From assembly GCA_009763385.1 (NCBI GenBank), contig CM019827.1:96818177-96882176 (forward strand): a DNA stretch of 64,000 nucleotides. The letters run 5' to 3'. The DNA comes from Coix lacryma-jobi var. lacryma-jobi (taxonomy: Eukaryota; Streptophyta; Magnoliopsida; Poales; Poaceae). Positions 22,853-34,491 of this stretch are shown here, piece by piece. A model generated the notes under the pieces. It searched no databases. It had not been told where the DNA came from and saw only the letters and a list, made by a program, of their open reading frames with translations. Position 1 is the stretch's first letter, and every line of letters begins with the position of its first letter. A program made the translations under genes and the position numbers.

Positions 22853-24130
22853 CAAAAAACATAGTTAATGCCTTCTTGCTCATCTAGAAACTCTCCCTCT
22901 CATATCTCAACTATTCCTGTCTCGGTTATCTGTGCTATCCAAATGCCTCTTTGTAAGCCCGTGCAGACTGAAATGCATATGCCTCCCAAAGCGGATTAAG
23001 CATATCCTCACTCTCTCTACCCTTTCCTCTCTCATTCCAGAAAAGAAGTGCAATATGCGATCAATAAGCTTACGGATTCAATACCTTTGATAGCATTATA
23101 AGTAGCCCTGTTCTTTTGTCCTTATCAGTCGGCTCACCAACCGTACTTCGGCTTATTCTCTCTCACAGAATACTATTGAAACAGTCAAAATCAGTCATAT
23201 GGGATGGGATGGACCCATCTCAGTTTTTAGAGGCAGAATGATCTCATTTGCTGTTTGGTTGAGAAAGGATGGGACGACTTTGACATGTAGAGCCCATCAT
23301 TTATCATCTTCTTTTTTTCTTTTTCATTTTTTTTGCTTCTTCTTTATCCTTTCTTCCGTCACGGAACGCCCTCCATCGTCGCGGGCTCACGGCCGAGCCT
23401 CGCGCTCGCGACCCGCGGCCAGGCCACGCCCGCCCATCCGCTCGCCATCGCCACCCGCCCAACTGCTCAGACCGCCGTAGCCCAGCCGCCCGTGCCGGCG
23501 CCGCAGGCTCTGTTCGCAAGCTCGGTGGCAGGATCCCACGCCGACAACCCCTCTTCTCTCCTCACACTTCTCTTCCTCCTCTGATCACTACCCAAGCGTC
23601 AAGCAGCCATCCCACTTGGGATGACTCTGTCCGCTCGAAAAAAGGGACGCAGAGTCACAGAATCTTTGAGGAATATGCTAAGTGGGATGTCCTTGCCTCC
23701 GCAGATCCTCCCAACCAAACACTACAAAAATGGATTCGTCCCGTCCTGACTCCTCCCAACCAAACACTACCTGAACGATGAGCCAAACAACACCGCTTCC
23801 GGCTCTTCGTCCATCCGTGTGGAAAAAAGACATGGTGGCCATGAGCGTGGCAACGGTGGCAAGGCCATAGTAAATCAGACCAGACCGGACCGACGGTCGG
23901 ACCGCTAAAAGACCGAACCAGAGGCTATAGCGGCTTGGTTCACTTAAAAGACCGTTTGTGCAATTGAATCGCTAAAAACCGTTTGAACCAGCCGGTTTTT
24001 TAGTGAATTGGTAAACCAGGCAGTTTGTTATGAACCTAGACGGTTTTTTATCTTGACCAAAAATACCCTTTGTGTGCACAGGAGGAGGTGATCTGTTCAG
24101 GGGTATTAGTGGAAAACTCAGCCAATGTGC
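22853..24130. other. Intergenic sequence, partly GC-rich; relic of an element split by the solo LTR
   Basis: 23340-23580 is GC-rich with low-complexity frames only. TCCTCCCAACCAAACACTAC occurs twice (23706 and 23752). From about 23877 the sequence is rich in GACCG, GAACC and CGGTTT words, like 28810-28960 on the far side of the solo LTR in inverted orientation. This suggests that the LTR landed in an older inverted-repeat element; its borders were not found. Confidence 0.45.
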
Positions 24131-25265
24131 CTTTTTGTAACACCTCTGGTGTTTAACTGTAATTAACCTGACATGTCATCATCATTAGTCATTAATCATC
24201 CTTGCCTTGCATTTATGTTTGCTTAGTACTTGTGTAGCAATCTCTTTTCAAAAACCCTAAAAGCCCAAATCTTCCTATAAGGGCAAAAATGGTAATTTCA
24301 CCTCTGTGCCTAGCTTTGTGTAATTCTTGTTCAGTTAGATGTCTTGAAGTTTTGTTGTGTTGGCCAAAGTTCAAAAATCAAAATCAGATTTCAAATCCCT
24401 TTGCAAAACCCTGATTTCCAAACCCTGGATTTTATCCCTCTTTTTGTAATTCAAAAATTATTCAAAATTTGAGGTTGGTCCAAAAAGCAAAGTTGTAGAT
24501 CTGGCCAAGAGAAACAACTTTGGTATTTACAAATTTTCAAGTTTCTGTACAAAGTTTGAAGTAAATCCAAATTCATTCAAATTCCAGTTTTTGTCCCCTT
24601 TTCAGTTTTCAAAATTTATTTAAAACTATTGGGTTTCAGAAAAAGGGTATATTAGCAAAGTTGTAGGTTTTGATAAAAGGAACAACTTTCATATTTGCAG
24701 ATTTCCAACTTTCAATGTAAAATCAAAAGTAATTTTGAAATTATTCAAATCCTAAAAGTGTCCCCTTTTCTGATTTCGAATTTAATTCAAAAACTGTTTG
24801 GAATTTGAAAATATTCTTTTTGACAAAGTTGTAGATCTCTTTTTTCTGAACAACTTTGGTGTTTTGAGTTTTTGCTGCTCAGTTCAAGTTTTGGGAGTAA
24901 TTTGCGAAATACAGAAAGTCAAACCCTAAGACCTAGCCCTGTTCATCTTCAACCTACAGCTAGGGGGCCCCGGCCGAGGCCGCGCGCCAGCGCCGCCTGC
25001 GCCACGCGCGCCTGGCAGCCGCACGCCCGCCCCCGACTTGTCGCCTGCGCCCGCGCCATCATGCCGCACCCGCACGCGCAAAGCGCTGACCTCCGCCCCG
25101 TCCCCCACTGCTCCCAGCACGACGCCGCCGCGTGGCCGTCGCCGGCGAACGCATACCCGGCCCCTGCGCGCACGCCGTCCTTCCCGCCGGCTCGCAATCG
25201 AGTGCGCACGCCTCGTCCGAGCTCATCCACACCATCCCGTGCTCTCTACCGTCCCCTGGCCGCGG

Positions 25266-25274
25266 CTATAAAAG
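25266..25274 (+). promoter_or_regulatory. TATA box of the solo LTR
   Basis: CTATAAAAGG in a GC-rich setting, conserved as CTTTTATAG (inverse) in the related LTRs at about 46871 and 37271. Confidence 0.7.
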
Positions 25275-25714
25275 GCCCGCCGGAGCCGGAGCTCCGCACT
25301 TGACCCCGCCGCCGTGGCCAGACCACTCCGAAGCTCCCGCCGCTCAACCACCTAGCCCGAAAGCTCCGCCTTGAGCTCGTGAAGCTTTCCCACCCCTCAA
25401 TTTCACCTCCCCCGCCTCCAATCGCCCGGCGTAACCCCATCTTCCCAAACTCCGACGGAACACCGGTGAGCTCGGGTTCGTGAAATACTCCCTCTCCGGC
25501 CACGAATATCTTCCCCTGACCCCTGTGTCAGCTTCCTTGGTTCCGTGCGATTTTAACCAGGCCCTTGCGGTCTCGTGTGTTGCGCAGGGTTGTCGGAGCG
25601 CCGCTCGCCGCTCGCCGCCGAGAAAGCTCCGCTGAACCACCGCCCCGCCGAGCCCTGTCTCCGACCGTGGTAAGCACTCGAAGCCCCCTCGGTCTCTGCC
25701 TTTTTACGGCGCAA

Positions 25715-26110
25715 AGCTCGAGCCAGGCCTCGGGCGCACGCGTTCACTGTTGGCTCGAGCCAGACCTCGAGCACACGTTTCCGTCTCGCCCGAGCCCAGC
25801 CTCGAGCGGACACACCCTCACCACTTCGCTCGAGCCAGGCCTCGAGCGGACTTGCGCACCCTCCGCTTCGCCGAGCCAGGCCTCGGACGAAACGATCGTT
25901 TTCCGTCTCGCCCGAGCCTCCCGGCCAGGCCTCGGACGAAACCCTTGTTTCCGTCTCGCCCGAGCCTCCGAGCCAGGCCTCGGACGAAGCAGTCGCTTCC
26001 GCCTCGCCCGAGCCCGTTTCACCCGAACCCGCTTCGCTCGAGCCAGGTCTCGGCGAACACATGTCTTCCGATTCGCCCGAGCCTCCCGTTTCGCCCGAGC
26101 CTCGCGAGGA
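25715..26110 (+). repeat. Degenerate CTCGAGCCAGGCCTCGGACGA repeats inside the LTR
   Basis: About ten imperfect units built from GAGCC-AGGCCTCG and CGCCCGAGCCT words, spaced 30-60 bp, downstream of the TATA box. Long Arg/Ser/Pro frames on both strands here are by-products of the repeat. The corresponding part of the LTR at 46140-46470 is shorter. Confidence 0.75.
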
Positions 26111-28325
26111 AGGAGCACAGCGCTCTTTTCTTTTTTTCCTTTTTGAAAGAGTGTGAATAGTGTTCTGTTTTTTTTGTGTGAATTAATCTGTTGTTCCTTA
26201 AATCCTGATAAAATTATGGTATGCTCCTTGCACTGTGTAGTATTTTATAAAAATATGAAACTTGACTTTTCTGCAAGAATTTAAAAATGTAAAATCCCTC
26301 TTTTAATTAATAAATGGATAGTTTTGGATTTTTAGAAAATTATTTATAACTCCAAAAATCATGAGATAAATTTTTGTGAGCTTCCTATGCCATGTTTAGT
26401 CTCTGGTGAAATTTTGAAGTCTTTTGGAACAAGTTGATTTTTGAGCATTTATCTTTAATTGTTAAATAGTGCCTTTTGTTAATTAATGTCTGGAATTATT
26501 TGAGCACCTTAATGACCTCCAAAAATTATGAAATTTGTTTTGCCATCTATCTACACCATAATGAACTTATGTGATTAATTTGGTAATTTTCGGAGCAACT
26601 TCATAAAATGACCTTTTTAAATAATTACGGAAAATAGAAAAAGTGATTAGGGTTCATGTTGTATGCCCTGTTTTGCATTGTTCATGCTAGCATACTCATG
26701 TGCATGCATCATTGCATTCGTATAGTCACCGAAGAAGGAGTCAAGATCGAGGCAGCCGCCGACGAACCTGTCCCCGAGGCTACCCCGAGCTCCGACAACT
26801 GCCCTGCCGCCTTCGAGCCTGCCCTCTTTGCTCTTCAAGGCAAGCCCCGGTGCATTTAACCCTTTCCTTGAATTTATAAAAGGTTTTCCTTAAATGCTTT
26901 TGAGTTAAATTATTGCATTAGGTTTATAGGAGTTGTGTGCTATCCTAATTGATGCACTATCCACCTTGACCACTGATACACCTGATACCTGCTGTTCAAA
27001 AGTATTTGAAAAATGCTTAGCAATGCTTATTGAATTAGACTTTGCAATAAAATGCCAATTTCAAAAGTGTGATCACTTAAGGAATGTTTATGGGATTTTG
27101 GTCTTACTCCCCGGCTGTTGGCTAGGTATCTGATCCGTACCTAGTCAATAGCAGGGAGAGGTTGTCCGAGCGTACGGTGCCGTCATGTTGTAGTCCGGGA
27201 CTCAACAGTTGACACCGACCGGAACAGGGTTGAAAAACTGACAGGACTATTACGCTTGGGTGAGATATGACCAAGGTATAGTTCTGGCTGGAAAATTAGG
27301 GACCATCCGTATGGGGGCCTGCTGGTCAAGACTTGTAACTATTCACATACTTCGGAAAGCTCTGGCTCCGAGAAATCCTTGATTGAGACCGACAACCGCG
27401 CACTGGGAGTGGAGAGATGGCGGAAGTAGCATGTACCCACGTGGTCGTCGTACCTGGAAAGGAGTGGTGTACTATACTTCCGGGTGGCGTAGGACCGGGT
27501 CCAATCTTGGAGGAATCGTGGTAGACGAGTTGGCATATGCAAGCTTGGGTGCTACATATGCAGTGTGGATAGGGATCCTCAGCTGAGTATTATTTATCCG
27601 GATTAACGTTGCTCCTCGGTTATGGAGACTTGGTCACTGACTGTCAACGGAGAGTGGTTCTCAACTAGGAATGTTTTGAAATGTAAAATGAATCAGGAAT
27701 GATGAAGACTTGAGGGATACTGAATCTTTCAAAAATAAAATAAGGTTTATAAAAATGCTTTTCTGCAAAATACTTGATCTTGCTTAAGCCTTACCTTGAC
27801 TACCCTAAGCCTCTCATTCCTGAGTCTTCTCCCTTTTTCTTTAGTCGGGTAAGTCTTGTTGAGTACCCCCGTACTCAGGGTTTGTTACCCATGCTGCAGG
27901 TATGACAGAGTCCCCGATGTGTCTTGCACCCTGCTGCGTGACCATCGTCCAGGAAGAGGCCGATGAGGCCGAAGAATAGTTGTACACCCTCGGGCTGGGT
28001 GATTATAAGTATCTTTGCTGTTCTCCACTATGTTGCCTATGTTTATTTCTATTATCATAACTTGGTTTGTAATAACTGCACCTTAATTTCTATTTGGAAC
28101 CCTGTTTTGTAAAACTAATGTTATTTAAGTCTTCCGCTCATTATTCCGATGTTATTTGTAAAAGTATGCAATGCTGTAACCGAATTGTGAGATGATCCTG
28201 CGGACATTGGGCACTGATGTAGCCCGGTGGCGAACAGGTCTTAATCACATGGAACATGGGTTCGGCTGTCAGAGGTTGACAGGGACACGTGGGCCATGGG
28301 ATTAGGGTCGTTCCGTCACACTTTT

Positions 28326-29133
28326 AGGGCTATTAGGCGTGTGAGGGAGGGAAAAATTCCCCATCTTTTCGATTCCTTCGTCGTTTCCTGGCCTGGCGAC
28401 GCCGCAACGGGCTTCTGGCGGTGGTGGGTCGCAGCGACGGCACAACGATTCGAGCGAGCGAGGTCCCGACGGGGCACGGCTGCTGCTTCATGCGAGCGGG
28501 CGGGAGTTGCCCGACGCGGTGCTGGTGCTGCGGGCGATCCCGCGCCGGCACGGGGCTGCTCCGCTGCTGATTCAGGCGAGCACCGAGCAGGTGCGGCCGT
28601 GCCGGCGGGGTGCGGCCGCACGGCTGCTGCAGCGAGCGTCGAGCGGGCGTTGGCGGGGCCAACTGCTGCGGCCTACGTTGCACCGGCGAGCGCACAACAT
28701 CTTCGACAATTATATTATATATATAATTATCTATGGGTTCATCTATCAACAAGGATTGAATTATCTTGTTTCATCTGTCAATTATATATATATATAAAAA
28801 AAATTAAACATTATATATATGAACCGGTTTAAAGTATTTGTTACCGGTTCGATTAGTTGGTTCAATTAAAATGGACTGGCGATTCAATCGGTTCTTAACG
28901 GTTGGACCAATAAACCATTGAACCAGCGATCGCGTCGCCGGTTCGATCTCCGGTCCAGTTCGAAAAACCATGGGCAGGGCCACAGGCAGCATGGCAACGC
29001 GGAACGGCGGCGAGACCACGGGCGGCCGAGCGAGCGAAAAACAAAACAGAAAGAGAAAGAATAGGAGAAAAGATAGGAAGAGAAAAAGAAAACAGTTGAT
29101 GACTCTAATGATCTTAAGATAGACCAGGGTTCC
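28326..29133. other. Right half of the element split by the solo LTR, plus AT-rich stretch
   Basis: 28370-28690 is GC-rich with low-complexity Ala/Arg frames. 28705-28830 is (AT)-rich. 28810-28960 carries GAACCGG words that mirror 23877-24060. No gene is supported. Confidence 0.4.
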
Positions 29134-29651
29134 CAATGCAAAGAGCAAAATTCACCTCCGGTTTCTGAACTCTAGGTCTCTGAACTTTAAAAATAATATA
29201 TATGGATTCTAAACTTGACAAATGGTATCATTTATTTAGGTCTCTAAACTTTCAAAGTGATGACCACATGTTCCTAAACTTGGTGGGTGATGTTATTCAG
29301 ATCCAAATGTGATCCAATACACTCTATATAAGTTGGTGCGTGATCCAATATATGTCAATTAATCAATTATAATTATGAAATATAAGTTATATAAATAATT
29401 TACATTCGCAAAAATAAATTAAATTACTAAAATAATTTACATCTTTTAATATTAATACTTTTAGAATTTTAATATTATTTTAAAACTTTAATCTATAGAA
29501 ATTTAATATTAAAAAATTAAAGTGTTAAAATAATTTAATAGAAAAAACTTGAATACTATAGGAATTTTAATATTAGTTTAAGACTTTTAAAATAATACTA
29601 TAAAATTTCAAGTAACTTTTAATATTATATCTACAACTGGTTTATACAGTA

Positions 29652-29899
29652 CTCCCTCCGTCCAAAAATGATGTTCATATTAGACTATTCAAAAAGTCAA
29701 ACTTTATAAATTTTGACCAACAATTAATCAAATTGTATAAAAGTTTAGAGTATAAAACTTACATCAATAAATTCGTGTTAAAAGTGTCTCTAAGATGCTA
29801 TTGAGTTTTTAGACACCAACTGTATATTATAAGAGAAATTAATGGTCAAAATATATTTTGTATGACTCTAATACGAATATCATTTTTGGACGGAGGGAG
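29652..29899. mobile_element. Stowaway (Tc1/Mariner) MITE inside the MULE
   Basis: 248 bp with CTCCCTCCGTCCAAAAATG ends in inverted orientation and TA at both sides (29650-29651, 29900-29901). The interior is AT-rich, with no coding. Confidence 0.92.
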
Positions 29900-29932
29900 T
29901 AGATTAGACCATATTTGAACCGAGATGACATC

Positions 29933-30861
29933 TAAGTTGCACGGATACAGATACGCGTATCAGTATCGGGCCGATACGGATACGCGGATACGTCATTTTT
30001 CTAATAAAAACCCGATACACCGATACGTTTTATATTTTTTTAATAAAATAAATAATAGTATATATTTATATGTTTTCTTAGAGGATACTGTATATTCATA
30101 TGTATATAATATAAAAAGAGAACTAGTGGACCTCTAGTTAGAAGAAAAGCCTATCAAAAGAGTTCAGACTATCTTGTCAATAGTCAATACTCCTAGCCCC
30201 TTCCATACGCATAAACCACCAGCACCTTCCTCTAAAAAAAAGAACCAGCAACACCTTATCCTTATCCATCCACATCTCTTTCCCAGCCGCACACACCCTT
30301 CACGCAGCCGCAAACGCTCCTCTTCCTTTCATGCCCGTCGCCGCCGACTCTGTTCCTTCCATCCCCGTCGCAGCTAGCCTCCTCCTGCCCTCTCCATCGC
30401 AGCCAGCCTTTCCCTTTCTTCTCGGGTGCCGGCAGTCTCCTCTGTGTCGAGCATGATGTCTCCGCCCGTACCTCATAGCTACGAGCGCAGCCCACGTTCC
30501 TCCTCGCCTCTGCTCGTCGTCTGCCTCTCCCGGCCAGACGGTGCCCCTGCGTCCCCAACTCGGCATGCGGTGGCGCCCCTCCTCCCCTGCCCCGGTGCGC
30601 GGCAGTGCAACCGCTCCTTCCCCGCAGTACTGACTGTCGGTCGCTGTTCCTGGGATACTTCTAGGATACGTCCTACAATACGTATCGGATGGTGTATCTG
30701 ATTTTTTCTTTTTTCTTTTTTCCTGGGTCGGATGGTGTATCTGATTTTTCCTTTTTTCTTTTTTCCTGGATACGTATCGAAGGCGTATCGGAGGCGTATC
30801 CATATCCGATACGTACCAGATACGCGTTACGTACCTTCCTGGAAGTATCCGTGTTTTATAG
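29933..30861. mobile_element. Second MULE-like insertion inside the MULE
   Basis: Flanked by GATGACATC at 29924-29932 and 30862-30870, a 9-bp duplication. The ends share a short inverted CACGGATAC core, and both subterminal regions are rich in GATACG/CGTATC words. The middle (30290-30650) is GC-rich and could be captured gene DNA, but no protein is recognised. A related GGATACAGATACGCGTATC block recurs at about 55883-55901. Confidence 0.8.
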
Positions 30862-31098
30862 GATGACATCGCCGACCAAATTTAGGGATCTACGATGATC
30901 ACTTTAAAAGTTTAGAGACTTGGATGACACCACTAGTTAAGTTTAAGGAGCTATGTTGATCATCTTAAAAGTTTAGAGATCTAGATGATACAATTTATCA
31001 AGTTTAGAGATCCATAGATATCATTTTTAAAATTCAAGGATTTAATAATAGCTCCAGCCAAGTTCAAGGATCGGAGGTAAATTTTGCTCCAATGCAAA

Positions 31099-31430
31099 AG
31101 CAACTACTAGCATCTTGTTTTAGGATCAAATCGTGGACAGGCGTCGCTCCGGGAGAAACGACCTCAGCAGAAATTTTGAGAGCTCCTGCATAGATACATG
31201 TATTTTGATTTACTAAATTTGATTAAAAGGGTCTAGAATATCATTAGAGCATACAAACAATGTTATGAGTCCTATTTGGGAGAAACAAACGATTAGAGTC
31301 CTATTTGAGAGAAGCCACAACGATTGGAGTCCTATAATAGCCATTTTCTCTGCATAGATGGAGGCTCTTAGGATTTGTAATGGCTGTCAAGTAGTAGACT
31401 GAGTTTTCCTAATGGTTTTAATATGCATGT
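31099..31430. other. Spacer, nothing recognised
   Basis: No gene. A GAGTCCTATTTG-AGA word is repeated at about 31268, 31297 and 31328. Confidence 0.5.
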
Positions 31431-31614
31431 TTTTTATTGAATAATCAAGGAGAGCTACGTATCATTTCATTTGCAAGGAAGACAAAAACACAGACTCATA
31501 TAAAAAACCCCAAAACACAAACTCACGCCACCCAGAATTTTTTTTATTAATAACCCAATTAAATAAAAAATTTTAGAAACAACACTGTCCATTTTTTTTT
31601 TTGCAAAACTAACC

Positions 31615-31806
31615 CTTTTGCCGCGCCGTCCCCAATGGCGTGGCAAATACATTAGCCGCGCTATGCATGGCGGCGCGGCAAAAGCACCACCGTGGCACCG
31701 CCCGGCCACGCAGGCCCGCGTGGGCCCCACTCGTCAGTTTGCCGCGCCAGGCGGGCTGGCGCGGCTAGTGCGTTTGCCGCGCCAGGCGGGTTGGCGCGGC
31801 AAAGCC
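31615..31806. repeat. Hairpin array A: four GC-rich palindromes
   Basis: Four units of about 30 bp, each with arms TTTGCCGCGCC and GGCGCGGCAAA (or TAGCCGCG variants) around an 8-10 base spacer, at about 31618, 31650, 31736 and 31770. They lie 430-620 bp upstream of the start of the + strand GRF-type gene. Confidence 0.9.
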
Positions 31807-32237
31807 GATCTAGATCTGGCCGCCACGGCCAGCAGCAGCCTCCTCTTCATTCCTCTCTTCTCCTCTCAAACCAATTCAATCCAATCCAATCCATTCCATT
31901 TCATCCCTCCTCTCTTCATCTCCCTCAATCGAACTTGTTCTCTCTGCACTAGAGGTATTTTGATCCATATTGCTGTTCTTTATCCATATTTGCAATGTAG
32001 GATTAAACCATATTTTGATAAGTTAGGGTTTGTAGACAATATTTATTTTGAAAATGTCGTGACGTTAGTTGTTAATTAATGATGGATTTGTTCATGTATT
32101 AGACTTTTTTATCTGTTTTGCTTAATATTTTGTTCAATTTGTGTACATTTTTTTGTGTAATATTTGTTACGTCATTACGTAGATTTATAATTAATCATCA
32201 ATGTATGTGTAGCGTTGACATATTTTTTATTGTTAGG

Positions 32238-32910
32238 ATGCCGCGGCGTGGCAAAGCTAGTAAGGCAAGGTAAGATCGGTACATTGTTGATTTATTTGTC
32301 TGTTTTAATGAAGTAATTTTGTGTTATGTTCATTTGTTATTGCGTTGATGATTGTAGGCAGCCTCTCACGGGCAATGCCTATGCCCGTTTGCCATTGCCT
32401 AGCGGTGTTCCGGTGCCCATGTGCTACTGCGGCGATGATTGTAGGGTTGCAATATCTGATGAGGAGCACACATACGGTAAGAGGTATTGGATGTGTGAGA
32501 ATTATGCCTTTGACCCTACATCTAAACAGATCCGTATTGGACTGATGGTGAGAAGTTGATGGCTTGTTCTATACATGAATGACAAATCATTTATATTTTA
32601 TTACCTAATTGACTTAGTCGTATTTTGCAGGAGCCTCCACCACTATGTGACTTCGAGCAGTGGATCGACACTGAGATGAAGCCGGAGGACAAGGAGCACA
32701 TAGAGAGGATGAAAAAGTGGGCAGCGGAGGACAAGGAGCGTTTGGAGAAGAGACGCAAAGAAGAGGCAGCACAAAAGCAGCATGAGGAAGAGGCAAGACT
32801 GAGGGATGCAGCTAAGCGTAGAGGGGGAGAGGGAGAAGAGGCTTGAGCGTGTGCGTCGTGCCAAGGCTGCCATGGAGCAGGATCTGGATGCTGTGAGGAA
32901 GGGAAAGTGA
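32238..32910 (+). pseudogene. GRF-like zinc-finger gene of the MULE-type element, + strand, frameshifted at the end
   Basis: Exons 32238-32269, 32358-32547 and 32631-32910 with GT...AG introns that keep frame. Exon 2 encodes a zinc-finger-like segment (CYCGDDCR, then RYWMCENYAFDP) similar in layout to GRF fingers, small domains that bind nucleic acid ends. Exon 3 encodes a charged coiled coil (DKEHIERMKKWAAEDKERLE). In the frame of exon 3 a stop falls at 32844-32846. The neighbouring phase continues the coiled coil to a stop at 32908-32910, so one base was probably gained in the G/A-run near 32820-32830. The role in the element is unknown. Confidence 0.65.
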
Positions 32911-33301
32911 CCTCGTTGCACTCAGTAGTGTGGTAGGTTAAGTAGTCATTATTGAGTAATGAACATTGTTGTCATTTGGTGGACTTGTTAGTGTATTGTA
33001 CTGTTGGTTTGTACTTCGGTGTACCGTTTATTTCGGATCCTCGATTATGTAGTATTGAACTGCACTTTGTTTGACTTTTTCATATGTTGTTGGATTGTTT
33101 GCGGTAGTTCATGTGTTATCGATTTATTCTGGGATAAAGTACGAGAAATAGAATAGAGCAAACAAGTACACGAACAACAAACTAGTACATGGCATGTGAG
33201 GACCTCTTATCGTAACTTGGTTAAAAGTTCCTAGACTAATCCTAACATGCCTTAGGTAATTGATAGGCACAACACAACACACACATAGTGGTCTAAGTAG
33301 T

Positions 33302-33956
33302 CTAGAAGCCGTCCCACATAGCAAACTGAGTAGACCCTTCTCCGTAATAGCCTCCCATTGCGGGTGGTGGTGGTGGAGGCCCCTTGTTCTTGTGATGCGG
33401 GCAGTTGCAATATGGATCAAGGCATATTGCTTCATCTGAACCGTCTGCTTCGTTGTCGTCGTCATCATAGTCCTTGAGCATGCTTTTAACTTCTCTTTCA
33501 AGATCGTCGATACGACGCTGCAGATAATAGATGTATTCCTGATGCGGCCATATTGGAGGAGGATCCACCCATCTGGTGAAGCCGCAGTTTTCTTCGGAAA
33601 TAGAAGACTGACATTCACAAAATGACTAAGTATTAGCAAACATGAGAGGCATAGCAACAACAATTAAATAAAGTTACCCATGCTCGCGGGCATTTGAAGA
33701 AACGTCGGCCTGCCTCCAAGTCGTCGTGGAGCATCTGCACCAAACAGTCCTCACCATGGCGGCATTTTGGCCAGTCCTCTAAGCGGTTATCGTATCCCCT
33801 AAGAGGACGGTCCCGGCTGAAATCCTTTTTGCTCTCAACGGGAAACTCATATAGTGCCTCTAAGAAGGAATCAGGACCGAGAGAGCCCTCCCACACAATG
33901 GGAGGTCCCTTCCTCCCACCCTTTCCTCTCCCGCCTTTGGACGAACCTCCAGACAT
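33302..33956 (-). CDS. GRF zinc-finger protein of the MULE-type element, - strand
   Basis: Two exons (33956-33678 and 33607-33302) joined in frame give 194 residues. The N-terminus is Gly/Lys-rich. A GRF finger spans the junction: CRHGEDC, then GRRFFKCPRAW at the end of exon 1, then ENCGFTRWVDPP in exon 2. A coiled coil (LQRRIDDLEREVKSMLKD), an acidic patch, a CNCPHHK motif and a Pro-run follow. GRF fingers bind single-stranded nucleic acid in other proteins; the function here is not known. Hairpin array B lies 300-450 bp upstream. No defects are visible. Confidence 0.7.
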
Positions 33957-34261
33957 CTCTACTACGAACCTCGCAAGCTCTGCTGAAGTTGTTGAATATG
34001 CAAGGCGCTGAAGGGTTTATATAGGTGGAGCCCTGGTTTTGAACTTGTGAATTATCTCAGCTGCATTGTGAGTGTGTAGTTATTGCAACTGAAAAGGCTA
34101 TTCGCTGAAAAATCTAATCACTGAAAAGCCTATGTACTGAAAAGGCTATGTACTGAAAAGCCTATATAATGAAAAGTCTATACACTGAAAAGCCTATCGG
34201 AATCAAAACTGCAGAGCACTTATGACGACAGGACACGACGCTGAAAAGGCAATGAGATGCC

Positions 34262-34406
34262 AGCTTTTGTCGCGCCAACCCTGGGGGCGCGGCTGACGCT
34301 TTTGCCGCGCTAGGCGGCATGGCGCGGCTAATGCATTTGCCGCGCCAACCCGCCTGGCGCGGCAAAAGCGTCAACCGCGCCCCCAGGGTTGGCGCGGCAA
34401 AGCCTC
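34262..34406. repeat. Hairpin array B: four GC-rich palindromes
   Basis: Four units of the same type as array A (arms TTTGCCGCGCC / GGCGCGGCAAA, spacers such as AACCCGCCT), at about 34266, 34299, 34336 and 34372. They lie between the end of the PMD gene and the start of the minus-strand GRF gene. The spacers are partly shared between units in inverted form (AACCCTGGG and CCCAGGGTT). Confidence 0.9.
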
Positions 34407-34491
34407 AGAAGAGATCCAGAAAGCTTAGCCGAGACAAGTCGAGGGGTAAGTCCACAAAGTACAGAAACACAAACAAGAGTTGAAGGGCATG

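Larger units (their letters stand above)
24136..28320 (+). mobile_element. Solo LTR (4185 bp) of a Tekay/Del-like Ty3/gypsy family
   Basis: Starts TGTAACACCTC and ends GTCGTTCCGTCACA, flanked by a perfect CTTTT duplication at 24131-24135 and 28321-28325. The same sequence in inverse orientation forms the LTRs of the chromovirus at 36813-47839, which assigns the family. No internal region is present, so it arose by recombination between two LTRs. It is about 320 bp longer than the full LTR at 43974-47839. Confidence 0.95.
29143..31089. mobile_element. MULE with long inverted repeats and 9-bp target duplication
   Basis: Ends GAGCAAAATTCACCTCC at left and its inverse with one change at right. 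The inverted repeats continue with imperfect similarity for roughly 150-200 bp. It is flanked by CAATGCAAA at 29134-29142 and 31090-31098, a 9-bp duplication as expected for Mutator-like elements. No transposase. It contains a Stowaway MITE and a second 9-bp-duplication element, so it is non-autonomous and the oldest of the three. Confidence 0.9.

Noticed and set aside
23200..23790. Possible MITE with CCCAACCAAACAC words
   Set aside because: The words occur as direct copies at 23706 and 23752 without an inverted partner at the left; borders not supported.
25553..26160. Several 120-190 codon frames on both strands of the solo LTR
   Set aside because: Produced by the CTCGAGCC repeats; not conserved as frames in the shorter LTR copies.
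31615..34406. CRISPR-like reading of the hairpin arrays
   Set aside because: Units are palindromes with varying spacing in a plant transposon, without equal repeats and unique spacers of constant size.
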